5,637 nt of DNA, taken from positions 1 through 5,637 of the forward strand of contig JAEORY010000292.1 of NCBI GenBank assembly GCA_016840645.1, in the 5' to 3' direction. The notes under the pieces are model-generated. The model worked only from the letters and a program-made list of their open reading frames with translations, was not told the DNA's origin and searched no databases. This DNA is from Candidatus Borrarchaeota archaeon. GTDB taxonomy: Archaea; Asgardarchaeota; Sifarchaeia; Borrarchaeales; Borrarchaeaceae. The position numbers were made by a program, and so were the translations under genes. Shown piece by piece: positions 1 to 5,280 of the stretch (position 1 is its first letter; each line of letters begins with the position of its first letter).

Positions 1-1
1 T

Positions 2-181
2 CAAAGAGGATTTGATTTGGTGGAGTCAATCTATGCAGGTATGACCATTATGGCAAGTATATGGGAGGTATCTGGTGTCCAAGAGGGCATGCTTAACAAG
101 GAACAATTGTTAGAACGGTTACCGAAACACTTTCCTGAAGCACCAGCTGATTTCATAGAAAAACTTGAGGAAAATTTGTGA
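2..181 (+). CDS. C-terminal end of an unrecognised protein (5' end outside window)
   Basis: An open frame enters from the left edge and ends at TGA 179-181, giving the last 59 residues of a protein. The visible part begins QRGFDLVESIYAGMT and ends FIEKLEENL. It has a mildly hydrophobic stretch (about residues 8-22) and then a charged helical tail with Pro-containing turns. I see no catalytic motif and do not recognise the family. The other two plus-strand frames carry early stops, and the stop is followed at once by T-tracts, which supports a genuine gene end. It reads in the same direction as the downstream GTPase but is separated from it by a terminator-like stretch and a promoter, so the two are probably not one operon. 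Confidence 0.6.
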   Translation, partial: QRGFDLVESIYAGMTIMASIWEVSGVQEGMLNKEQLLERLPKHFPEAPADFIEKLEENL

Positions 182-185
182 ATAC

Positions 186-232
186 ACTTTTTATTCACTT
201 TTTTGGAATTTATCTTAACAAAAAGGTTTTTT
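186..232 (+). terminator. T-rich archaeal-type terminator
   Basis: Three T-tracts (188-192, 199-204 and 227-232) follow the stop codon at 179-181 within 50 bases, without a strong hairpin. Runs of T without a stem are the usual intrinsic terminator in archaea. It would end transcription of the gene entering from the left. Confidence 0.5.
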
Positions 233-266
233 ATCGGGGATATTCCGACAATATGTAGATAATACG

Positions 267-281
267 CGACTTTAAAAATAT
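267..281 (+). promoter_or_regulatory. BRE/TATA promoter of the GTPase gene
   Basis: The stretch GCGACTTTAAAAATA has the form of an archaeal BRE followed by a TATA box (TTTAAAAATA at 271-280). With normal spacing of about 25 bases, transcription would begin near 300-305. The leader would then be only about 15 bases, containing the SD at 308-313 and the AUU start at 318. The position is inferred from consensus only. Confidence 0.5.
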
Positions 282-307
282 CGTAATTCTCTTTTTACTT
301 TACAAAA

Positions 308-313
308 GGGGGT
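308..313 (+). promoter_or_regulatory. Shine-Dalgarno that decides the GTPase start
   Basis: GGGGGT pairs with the CCUCC end of 16S rRNA through one G-U wobble. It lies five bases before the AUU codon at 318 and about 45 bases before the only conventional start in this frame, GTG 357. No SD precedes GTG 357. This spacing favours initiation at 318. Confidence 0.5.
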
Positions 314-317
314 ATCA

Positions 318-848
318 ATTTTCTCTCAAATAACTCAGACTCCGTCGCAAATTAAAGTGGCCTTTATCGGTTATCCTAAAGTGGGTAAAACATCCATGAT
401 CAATCTTTTATTAGGAAAGGCGCCTCAATTAGAATATAGGCCAACTATCGGACTTAATTTCGGACAGAAAATGATTAAAAGCATGCTCGGGGAACATGAG
501 CTTAATTTATGGGATTTCGGAGGACAGAAGAACTTCTGGCCAATGTATAATTCCTATCTTCTAAATACTAAACTATGTATAGTTGTAACGGATTCTACGC
601 CTACAGGAGTTTTGAAAACAAAAATGATCATTGATTGGTTAAATAAAAGAGACGATAATGGCGGGGACAAGATGAGAATAATCGCTCTGGCAAATAAACA
701 GGATTTATCTGGAGTTATGACAGCTGAAAGAGTAGCAAACGTATTGCGTGTGACAACTTATCCTGTAGTAGCGATTGATCCGCTGCATAGAGAGAACGTC
801 ATAGAAATATTGAAAACACATATCGAACAAGTTGTTAAGGAGGAATGA
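318..848 (+). CDS. Arf/Arl-family small GTPase
   Basis: This is a small GTP-binding protein of 176 residues if translation starts at AUU 318. The motifs in order are: P-loop GYPKVGKTS (18-26); switch I PTIG with the Mg-binding Thr at 43; switch II WDFGGQ (65-70), with the Gln equivalent to the catalytic Gln of Arf; and base-recognition NKQD (126-129). PTIG, WDxGGQ and NKQD together are typical of the Arf/Arl/Sar group rather than Ras or Rab. The G5 loop is not recognisable: PVVAIDPLHREN stands where an SAK or AT motif is expected. There is no Gly2 or N-terminal amphipathic helix, so Arf-like myristoylation is not indicated. GTG 357 is the only conventional start codon, but it falls inside beta-strand 1 (IKVAFIG), would remove the start of that strand, and lacks an SD. 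The frame is open back to the TAA at 273. The stop is one base from the longin-like stub, so the two were an operon. Confidence 0.9.
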   Translation: MFSQITQTPSQIKVAFIGYPKVGKTSMINLLLGKAPQLEYRPTIGLNFGQKMIKSMLGEHELNLWDFGGQKNFWPMYNSYLLNTKLCIVVTDSTPTGVLKTKMIIDWLNKRDDNGGDKMRIIALANKQDLSGVMTAERVANVLRVTTYPVVAIDPLHRENVIEILKTHIEQVVKEE

Positions 849-849
849 A

Positions 850-927
850 ATGAACGACATCCTTGCAGTGTTTAAGATTAAATTCGAAAATACTTCTTAT
901 ACATCTACATGGATCTCAATTACATAA
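850..927 (+). pseudogene. Truncated longin-like GTPase partner (25-codon stub)
   Basis: This reading frame starts one base after the GTPase stop, behind a perfect SD (GGAGG at 839-843, six bases before the ATG), and ends at TAA 925-927. Its beginning, MNDILAVFKIKF, matches the N-terminus of the intact gene at 3880 (MEDVIAVFKIRF): Met, Asp, AVFKI and Phe agree, with Ile/Leu/Val and Lys/Arg swaps. Similarity fades after about residue 12, with a possible faint match up to Trp21. No continuation is visible in any frame downstream. I read it as the remains of a full-length longin-like protein once co-translated with the GTPase and then truncated by deletion or replacement. The alternative, a genuine 25-residue peptide, is less likely but the initiation signals are intact. 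Confidence 0.6.
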
Positions 928-963
928 CCCTTTAGGCAATTACAAATCAAGTAAGTTACATAA

Positions 964-986
964 CTAAAAACAACTATAAAAAACTG
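964..986 (-). terminator. T-tracts ending the minus-strand membrane gene
   Basis: Read on the minus strand, two T-runs (T6 and T5) lie 35-60 bases past the stop at 1022-1024. This is an archaeal-style terminator in the short gap between two convergent transcription units. Confidence 0.35.
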
Positions 987-1021
987 TAAAGACCACCTAT
1001 AGCATAAACTCTTTTTAATGC

Positions 1022-1654
1022 TTACTTACGTTTTCCGAAAACCATCCCCAAAAGGAAAAAGACAACTAAAGAAACTCCAGCGTAGCCTATCACTCCAATA
1101 TTTCGGACAATCGGCGTTTGATGCAAGAATGGGATACCGAATATTCCCACGAGACTAAGGACACCGCTGACGATCATAGAAATTCGCACATATTTCTCTA
1201 GGCGATCTATCTTGAATACTGGTGCGGCAAAGAGCATTGAGAGAGCAAAGAACAAGTCCCATGCCAGTATGTCCAGTGCATAAGCCACTGATGGCCAATT
1301 GAAAGAAAATAAAACAGAATTCCAGGGGAATCCTGTTGCTTCAATCTGGCGGCTTACGGTAAGGATAACGAAGTGGACACTAGAAGTAATGCCTGCCATA
1401 ATGATCATAAATGCAAGCGCAGTAAGACTATACTCTTTAGTCTCAGGAGAGGCATAACTGTGAACGGCAACCATTACAATAACCATTAGTGGTGCCACCA
1501 CGATGATAAGCAATTCCAATATAGTGAAGTAGGGATCACCAATTGGGTCTAGCGGGGATTCTAGTGAGAGTAATCCCAGAACCAATGTAGGTAGGTATGC
1601 TGCCAAAACTACAAACACAGCAAAGGATGCTACTTGTCCTAGCATACGATTCAT
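1022..1654 (-). CDS. Six-span integral membrane protein, function unknown
   Basis: A 210-residue, strongly hydrophobic protein with about six membrane helices (roughly 8-30, 43-65, 76-100, 120-146, 155-177 and 182-206). It ends in a positively charged tail (FGKRK), which suggests a cytoplasmic C-terminus. Loops are short and there is no soluble catalytic domain. Features within helices include SSVHF and SRQ in or after helix 3, and AYALDILAWD with two Asp in helix 4. I do not recognise a named family. ATG 1654 is preceded on its strand by AAGGT seven bases away and by a TATA-like box near 1704, so that start is reasonable. A second Met at residue 4 is possible but has no better signal. It is a single-gene unit facing the GTPase operon, with no visible link to it. 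Confidence 0.8.
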   Translation of the reverse strand: MNRMLGQVASFAVFVVLAAYLPTLVLGLLSLESPLDPIGDPYFTILELLIIVVAPLMVIVMVAVHSYASPETKEYSLTALAFMIIMAGITSSVHFVILTVSRQIEATGFPWNSVLFSFNWPSVAYALDILAWDLFFALSMLFAAPVFKIDRLEKYVRISMIVSGVLSLVGIFGIPFLHQTPIVRNIGVIGYAGVSLVVFFLLGMVFGKRK

Positions 1655-1698
1655 TTTAAGAACCTTCTACTAACATAAAACACTAATGCCAATGCCAG

Positions 1699-1710
1699 TA
1701 TAAATCTCGC
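1699..1710 (-). promoter_or_regulatory. TATA box of the membrane-protein gene
   Basis: On the minus strand the sequence reads GCGAGATTTATA, a BRE-like stretch followed by TTTATA. The expected transcript start is near 1676, which leaves a leader of about 20 bases that includes the SD. This is a consensus match only. Confidence 0.4.
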
Positions 1711-1907
1711 CTTTTTTATATTCAATTAATTACCGTTTTTTCGGTTAAACCACTATTTGGAGTATTTTCCTTTTTGAATTTTACCGTTCTTTTAAATTGA
1801 CATTTTTTTTTATTAAACATAAAGTTTGTACTACAATTATCGATATATTTTTATAATTAGATCAATATAATTTTATCATTTCATTTGAATTTACACTGCA
1901 CATAAGC

Positions 1908-1985
1908 GTCGATGGATCAAAAAGACTGATAAATGTGTGCCAATTATGCTCGCCGCACTCTATCGACTCTCTTTGGCATGTATTT
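1908..1985 (+). other. Possible RNA pseudoknot or paired-site element
   Basis: Two complementary pairs interlock. Segment 1931-1943 can pair with 1973-1985 over 13 positions (three are G-U). Segment 1908-1916 (GTCGATGGA) can pair perfectly with 1959-1967 (TCTATCGAC), which lies in the loop of the first stem. That arrangement is an H-type pseudoknot if transcribed. At DNA level it would be two nested inverted repeats that could bind a protein. It sits about 125-200 bases before the HTH-LAGLIDADG start. The function is unknown and the pairing could be chance. Confidence 0.25.
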
Positions 1986-2094
1986 CTCATAGGTCTATAT
2001 TTCAGTGTAATTTAATTTGTAAAGTATCGTATCTCGATTTTTCAGTGGTTTTCTGTCGTATTTGTTGAATTTGCATGCCACTAAAAAAAATTAT

Positions 2095-2100
2095 GGAGGT
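2095..2100 (+). promoter_or_regulatory. Shine-Dalgarno setting the HTH start at 2110
   Basis: GGAGGT lies nine bases before ATG 2110. The upstream in-frame TTG at 2062 has no comparable signal, so 2110 is the likely start. Confidence 0.65.
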
Positions 2101-2109
2101 TTGATAAAA

Positions 2110-2616
2110 ATGGTAAGTAGAAACGTGGTTAGTACCGAGTCTAATGGCATGCGCACCCCCGAAAACCTTCTACCTAAGACAAAAAATGATTTGGAAAATG
2201 CTACAAGTACTCAGGCTACAACATTCAAAGCACTGCAACGCGAAAACACAGTCTACGAATTTTTCGTAGAATTAAAAGAGGATGCCTTTACTGAACAAGG
2301 ATTTATTGATCTTGCAAAAGCGCGCAGTTTATATGTTTCTGGGGCAGGACAATTTCTTAGGAATTTAAGATTGGAAAACTGCCTCAGGCAAAAGGATATA
2401 GCTGAAATAATCAGAGTCACTTATGTGAACGTGAAAAGTTGGGAACATAATAAGAATAGAATACCCTTACAATCGTTAATTACCATCGCTGAAACCTTAG
2501 GCGTCTCTAGAGACAAAATTTATTCGCTAATTGATCAAGGAAAATTCACCACCAAAAACAACATCCCTGTTAAAGTTGAAAGAATTCGTAAGTTGAAAGA
2601 ATTCGTAAGTTCATAG
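2110..2616 (+). CDS. XRE-type helix-turn-helix protein (N-terminal half of a split HTH-LAGLIDADG gene)
   Basis: A 168-residue product. Residues 1-50 are polar and probably disordered. Residues about 80-141 form an XRE/Cro-like DNA-binding helix-turn-helix: RLENCLRQKDIAEIIRV, then the recognition region YVNVKSWEHNKNRIP, then LQSLITIAETLGVSRDKIYSLI. The frame closes at TAG 2614-2616 inside a 17-bp tandem duplication (2573-2611). Without the second copy, reading runs from VERIRK straight into FIEYLNPIKHYG of the next frame, so this is very probably the front part of one 517-residue protein. The last residues (LKEFVSS) are made by the duplicated DNA. As it stands it could still fold as a free DNA-binding protein. 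The ATG at 2110 has a good SD. Confidence 0.8.
   Translation: MVSRNVVSTESNGMRTPENLLPKTKNDLENATSTQATTFKALQRENTVYEFFVELKEDAFTEQGFIDLAKARSLYVSGAGQFLRNLRLENCLRQKDIAEIIRVTYVNVKSWEHNKNRIPLQSLITIAETLGVSRDKIYSLIDQGKFTTKNNIPVKVERIRKLKEFVSS
2573..2611 (+). repeat. 17-bp tandem duplication causing a frameshift
   Basis: The unit AAGTTGAAAGAATTCGT occurs at 2573-2589 and again at 2590-2606, followed by five more matching bases, so period 17 holds exactly over 39 bases. Seventeen is not a multiple of three, so the second copy shifts the frame. Both frames read VERIRK across their copy, which shows that one copy was the original coding sequence. Perfect identity of the copies suggests a recent or reversible event. 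Confidence 0.9.
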
Positions 2617-2660
2617 AATATCTTAATCCTATTAAACACTATGGCAATGTTCAAATAACT

Positions 2661-3680
2661 TTGTTCGAATGCTGCCCTGTCGAAACACTTCTTGAAATTA
2701 AAAATACATTTAACGTAAAACCAAAATCTCAGGGTAGCAACTGCAAAATAATCGCTTGCAGAGAATTACACGACTTTCTTACAACGTTTTTCAGATACAG
2801 TAAAGTTCCTAAAATACACCCTCCACTTACAAATGAAGTTAAAGGCTGGTATAATGACAATATCGATCTGAAACGCTCTATAATCATTCCATGCCTCCAG
2901 AGTGATGGATATCATCAATCACGGAATCAAGGCTATAGTGAAGTAGGACTCGTTGGCAATAGCAGAATTTTACATCACTATTTCGTAGATGCAATGTACT
3001 ACGAATATGGCATGTTGCCCTCTTCTTATTATTGTGATTTTGCAGAGAGTCACATCACCTACTATAAAAACAAGTCAATGAAAGGAATCAATGATGATGT
3101 ATTTGATCTTGGTAAGAGTGCAAAGACATCCCCAGCACATGGACAATCAATTGAGGAATACTTAATGCAACCACAACCACACTTGGATTACTTACTTGAT
3201 GCATCAGAAACTGAACAGCAAATTGCCTTACGCATCTGGGCTTCAACTGAAGGGTCAATTTCTGTAACTAGAAAGGATGGATATGTTTATCCTCGTTTAA
3301 GGATTGGATGCGCTCATCCTGACTTAGTTAAACAACTACAGCAAATTGCACGACGATTAAAGATAAATTTTATTATCTCAAAGTCAAGATGTAATTGGTC
3401 TGGAATCCAAGGACTTTATAACGTATCGCTTAGTTCATGCCTACAATTCTTAAAATTCGGAGGTTTCATTAAAGGCGTCAAGATAAGTTCGAAAAGTAAA
3501 TATCACGAAGGCATAGATAAAGATGTCCTCTTCCTTGGAATCCTTGAATATAAAAAATGTGAATTGGAAAACAATCATCTAAAAAAACTGCCAATGCAGC
3601 AAGTACACCATGAAATCAATAAAATCGTCGAGAACAGAAAATATAAATCGGTGGACTATTATATCAACTACTTTTCTTAG
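2661..3680 (+). CDS. LAGLIDADG homing-endonuclease-like protein (C-terminal half of the split gene)
   Basis: From TTG 2661 this frame gives 339 residues. It has two diverged LAGLIDADG motifs: LKRSIIIPCLQSDGYHQ (70-86, acidic residue Asp82) and QQIALRIWASTEGSISV (186-202, Glu197). The second is followed by a typical core with YPRLRIG, GLYNVSL and FLKFGGFIKG. Two motifs in one chain imply a monomeric, pseudo-symmetric DNA-cleaving or DNA-binding fold, and an acidic residue is kept in both. TTG 2661 has no SD and is not a convincing start. The frame is open back to 2592, where it reads VERIRKFIEYLN, the direct continuation of the upstream HTH protein. It is therefore probably the back part of one HTH-LAGLIDADG protein of 517 residues, now translated poorly or only by frameshifting. 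No intron or intein boundaries were seen around it, so it is a free-standing gene. Calling it an active endonuclease is inference. Confidence 0.75.
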   Translation: MFECCPVETLLEIKNTFNVKPKSQGSNCKIIACRELHDFLTTFFRYSKVPKIHPPLTNEVKGWYNDNIDLKRSIIIPCLQSDGYHQSRNQGYSEVGLVGNSRILHHYFVDAMYYEYGMLPSSYYCDFAESHITYYKNKSMKGINDDVFDLGKSAKTSPAHGQSIEEYLMQPQPHLDYLLDASETEQQIALRIWASTEGSISVTRKDGYVYPRLRIGCAHPDLVKQLQQIARRLKINFIISKSRCNWSGIQGLYNVSLSSCLQFLKFGGFIKGVKISSKSKYHEGIDKDVLFLGILEYKKCELENNHLKKLPMQQVHHEINKIVENRKYKSVDYYINYFS

Positions 3681-3698
3681 AAAGATTCGATACTGCAA

Positions 3699-3719
3699 AA
3701 GAGGAGTTCAACTCCTCTT
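3699..3719 (+). terminator. Perfect 10-bp inverted repeat after the LAGLIDADG gene
   Basis: AAGAGGAGTT and AACTCCTCTT are perfect complements around a single C at 3709, starting 18 bases after the stop. It is not followed by a T-run, so as a terminator it is atypical for archaea. It may instead be a protein-binding palindrome, possibly for the HTH or LAGLIDADG product, or an mRNA 3' hairpin. Confidence 0.4.
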
Positions 3720-3813
3720 ATTCCAACAAAAGCGGATTTTGTCACTTCAGTATTACGGACATGTAGTTACAAATAATACACTTCTTTAATAGATGAGACT
3801 TCGCTGTATGTAA

Positions 3814-3822
3814 GATTATAAG
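3814..3822 (+). promoter_or_regulatory. Possible TATA box of the longin-HhH gene
   Basis: GATTATAAG lies about 60 bases before ATG 3880, which would give a leader of about 35 bases. The match to consensus is modest, and a second TATA-like string (CTATAG) occurs at 3830-3835. Confidence 0.25.
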
Positions 3823-3879
3823 TAACTTGCTATAGCTACAGATCCTTTAGTAAACCTCAAAGTCGATTGGGGCATGATT

Positions 3880-4431
3880 ATGGAAGACGTTATTGCGGTT
3901 TTTAAGATAAGGTTCGACTTAACGAAAGGTCCAGTAGTTGAATGGAAAAAACAACGGGATAATGGGAATGGATCCTCACTTAATTTTGAGGATTTCGCTG
4001 TTAACTTTTATATGAACTTCATGGGAGGAAATCAAAAACCGATGGCTTTACTTTTCGAAGATTTCGATGTATTAGCGTTTTCAAAAGGCTTAGATTTATT
4101 GGCAGTATTCCTAAATAAGTCTATAAAAATTGATCACTATGAGAGTTATTCTCGATTGGCTAAGAAATTGATAGAAAACGGAAAGGAAGCAATAAAGATC
4201 AAAGAATTAGAGGAAAAAATAGAGGAAAAGGCGATTCCTATTGAATTGGTTCTAGGTGATCTCGGACGGGTACCCTATTCAGTTTTAGAAGGATTAGTTA
4301 ATAACTCAATTGCGACTGCTCAAGACTACTGTCGACTTTATGACAATGGAATATTGCCAATTGACAAAATAAGAGGTTTAGGACCCAAGAGAACAGAATT
4401 AATTTATGCTGCCTGCAGAAGATACCTCTAA
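3880..4431 (+). CDS. Longin-like domain protein with C-terminal helix-hairpin-helix domain; probable GTPase partner
   Basis: A 183-residue soluble protein. Residues 1 to about 105 have the pattern of a longin/roadblock-type fold: a first strand AVFKIRF followed by FDLTKGPVVEWK, as in proteins whose first strand ends in a GPVVE-type turn, then FEDFAVNFYMNF, a strand pair ALLFEDFDVLAFSKG, and DLLAVFL. A charged helix spans about 91-118. Residues about 121-183 look like tandem helix-hairpin-helix elements similar to the RNA polymerase alpha C-terminal domain: VPYSVLEGLVNNSIATAQDY, then GILPIDKIRGLGPKRTELIYAA with the hairpin GLGPKR at 166-171. ATG 3880 is chosen over ATG 3874 because GGGG at 3869-3872 is seven bases away and the stub at 850 begins at the equivalent residue. 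The shared N-terminus with that stub, which was co-translated with the GTPase, suggests a role in binding or regulating Arf-like GTPases. The HhH end could bind nucleic acid or protein. Domain calls are by eye. Confidence 0.75.
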   Translation: MEDVIAVFKIRFDLTKGPVVEWKKQRDNGNGSSLNFEDFAVNFYMNFMGGNQKPMALLFEDFDVLAFSKGLDLLAVFLNKSIKIDHYESYSRLAKKLIENGKEAIKIKELEEKIEEKAIPIELVLGDLGRVPYSVLEGLVNNSIATAQDYCRLYDNGILPIDKIRGLGPKRTELIYAACRRYL

Positions 4432-4438
4432 AATAATA

Positions 4439-4490
4439 TTAAAATGAAATTAATGATTTCATGTTAATAGGAGACATATCGAGATTTTTT
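4439..4490 (+). terminator. Hairpin plus T-tract ending the longin-HhH gene
   Basis: Arms ATGAAAT (4444-4450) and ATTTCAT (4456-4462) pair perfectly around five bases, extended by TTAA/TTAA on the outside after one mismatch. A T6 run follows at 4485-4490. It starts eight bases past the stop. Confidence 0.5.
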
Positions 4491-4504
4491 CATCTAAAAT
4501 TGGT

Positions 4505-4512
4505 AAAAAAAA
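4505..4512 (-). terminator. T8 tract ending the minus-strand membrane pair
   Basis: Eight A on the plus strand (T8 in the minus transcript) lie 16-23 bases beyond the stop at 4528-4530. This is the usual archaeal T-run terminator, in the gap between convergent genes. Confidence 0.5.
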
Positions 4513-4527
4513 GAAATTGAGAGAAGG

Positions 4528-4869
4528 TTATTCTTTTCCCCAGAGTCGACCACTGAAGCGATATAGAGTTAAGAAGTAATAAAGGAATAATATCAAGCTT
4601 ATCATAATGGTTGCTGTCTTGATGTTCTTCCATACGGCATAAGAGTTCGTCGTAAACCAGACAAACTCATCAAAAACGTCTTGTGCACTACTAAATATAC
4701 CGAAGACGATAGCTAGGATCATAGACTCCCAGCCCAATCCTCCAATAGCGGGATATATTTTTCTGGCTCTTAGTGCAGCTATAAATAATACGAGGAAAAG
4801 AACCAACGCCATGCCTTCTAAGACGACATCAGCGACATTTGGTGAAACAAATTGTTCAATAATTTGCAT
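4528..4869 (-). CDS. Small three-span membrane protein (tandem paralogue 2)
   Basis: A 113-residue protein with three predicted membrane helices (about 18-35, 48-66 and 85-104) and a short charged end (GRLWGKE). ATG 4869 has an excellent SD (GGGGTGA, six bases away) that overlaps the end of the upstream gene, and only two bases separate the genes, so they are translationally coupled. It is related to its neighbour: both begin MQ, have a (D/A)V stretch before helix 1, a YP after helix 1, a helix 2 ending near an Asp-rich turn (FSSAQDVFDEF here, LHFMFDALDTI there), and end in LWGKE or LWGE. The pattern loosely recalls the small membrane input modules in front of PAS, kinase or GGDEF domains, but here no output domain is attached. 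The function is unknown. Confidence 0.75.
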   Translation of the reverse strand: MQIIEQFVSPNVADVVLEGMALVLFLVLFIAALRARKIYPAIGGLGWESMILAIVFGIFSSAQDVFDEFVWFTTNSYAVWKNIKTATIMISLILFLYYFLTLYRFSGRLWGKE

Positions 4870-4871
4870 GT

Positions 4872-5262
4872 TTATTCACCCCAGAGTTGTTTCCCATAGG
4901 CTGCAATTCTCAAGATTCCAATAGCTATTAGAAGAAGCCCTATAATTGTAAAAAGTCCATCTAAGAAATCGAATGTGCCATAAATTACACTAAAAGAAGC
5001 AGCAACATCTAAAAGTCCTTGAGTTTCGTAAAAGTTTTCACTAGCAGTCGCAATTGTGTCTAAGGCGTCGAACATAAAAATGCAAAGTAAATGCAATAAA
5101 GCCAAAGATAATTTCCAGAAATCCCTCTTTAGTGAGAACGGGATAGTTTCTCCAAATCAGTACTGAAAGTATTACGATAACCGCGCCAACGACAACTAAG
5201 AATACTTCTCCAGTCAATACCGCTACATCACTTGGGTCTGTTGGTAGAACATAGCCCTGCAT
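4872..5262 (-). pseudogene. Small three-span membrane protein (tandem paralogue 1), frameshifted in a T5 run
   Basis: Two overlapping minus-strand frames make one protein if one base is removed from the run at 5076-5080 (A5 on plus, T5 in the gene). Codons before it read GFIAFTLHF and those after it read MFDALDTIATASENFYE, giving 129 residues with helices at about 20-36, 48-65 and 100-121 and ending GKQLWGE. That product aligns along its length with the neighbour at 4528-4869. As sequenced, the first frame stops at 5041-5043 after RRLRHNCDC, losing helix 3. ATG 5262 is chosen because GAAGGTGA lies eight bases before it and because it matches the start of the paralogue (MQ). A TTG at 5361 would add 33 residues but runs through the insertion-sequence remnant. 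The shift may be a true mutation, a sequencing indel or, less likely, a programmed slip. Confidence 0.7.
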
Positions 5263-5280
5263 CTTGACATTCACCTTCAC

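Larger units (their letters stand above)
1655..2109. other. 455-base intergenic region with divergent promoters
   Basis: No credible gene is present. It separates the minus-strand membrane gene from the plus-strand HTH gene. The part from about 1720 to 1890 is very A+T-rich. A TTG-started extension of the HTH frame back to 2062 exists but has no SD. Weak TATA-like stretches occur at 1995-2000 and 2011-2018; neither is convincing as the HTH promoter. The stretch 1908-1985 has unusual complementarity and is listed separately. Confidence 0.5.

Noticed and set aside
2062..2109. TTG-started extension of the HTH protein by 16 residues
   Set aside because: No SD precedes TTG 2062, while ATG 2110 has GGAGGT nine bases before it. 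The extension covers the SD itself.
2573..2611. CRISPR or other functional repeat array
   Set aside because: Only about 2.3 head-to-tail copies without spacers, inside a coding region. It is a local duplication.
2661..3680. Intein or group I intron carrying the LAGLIDADG gene
   Set aside because: No intein splice motifs and no interrupted host gene on either side. The natural upstream continuation is the HTH protein.
3874..3879. ATG 3874 as start of the longin-HhH protein
   Set aside because: It is only one base from the GGGG SD. ATG 3880 has proper spacing and matches the start of the stub at 850.
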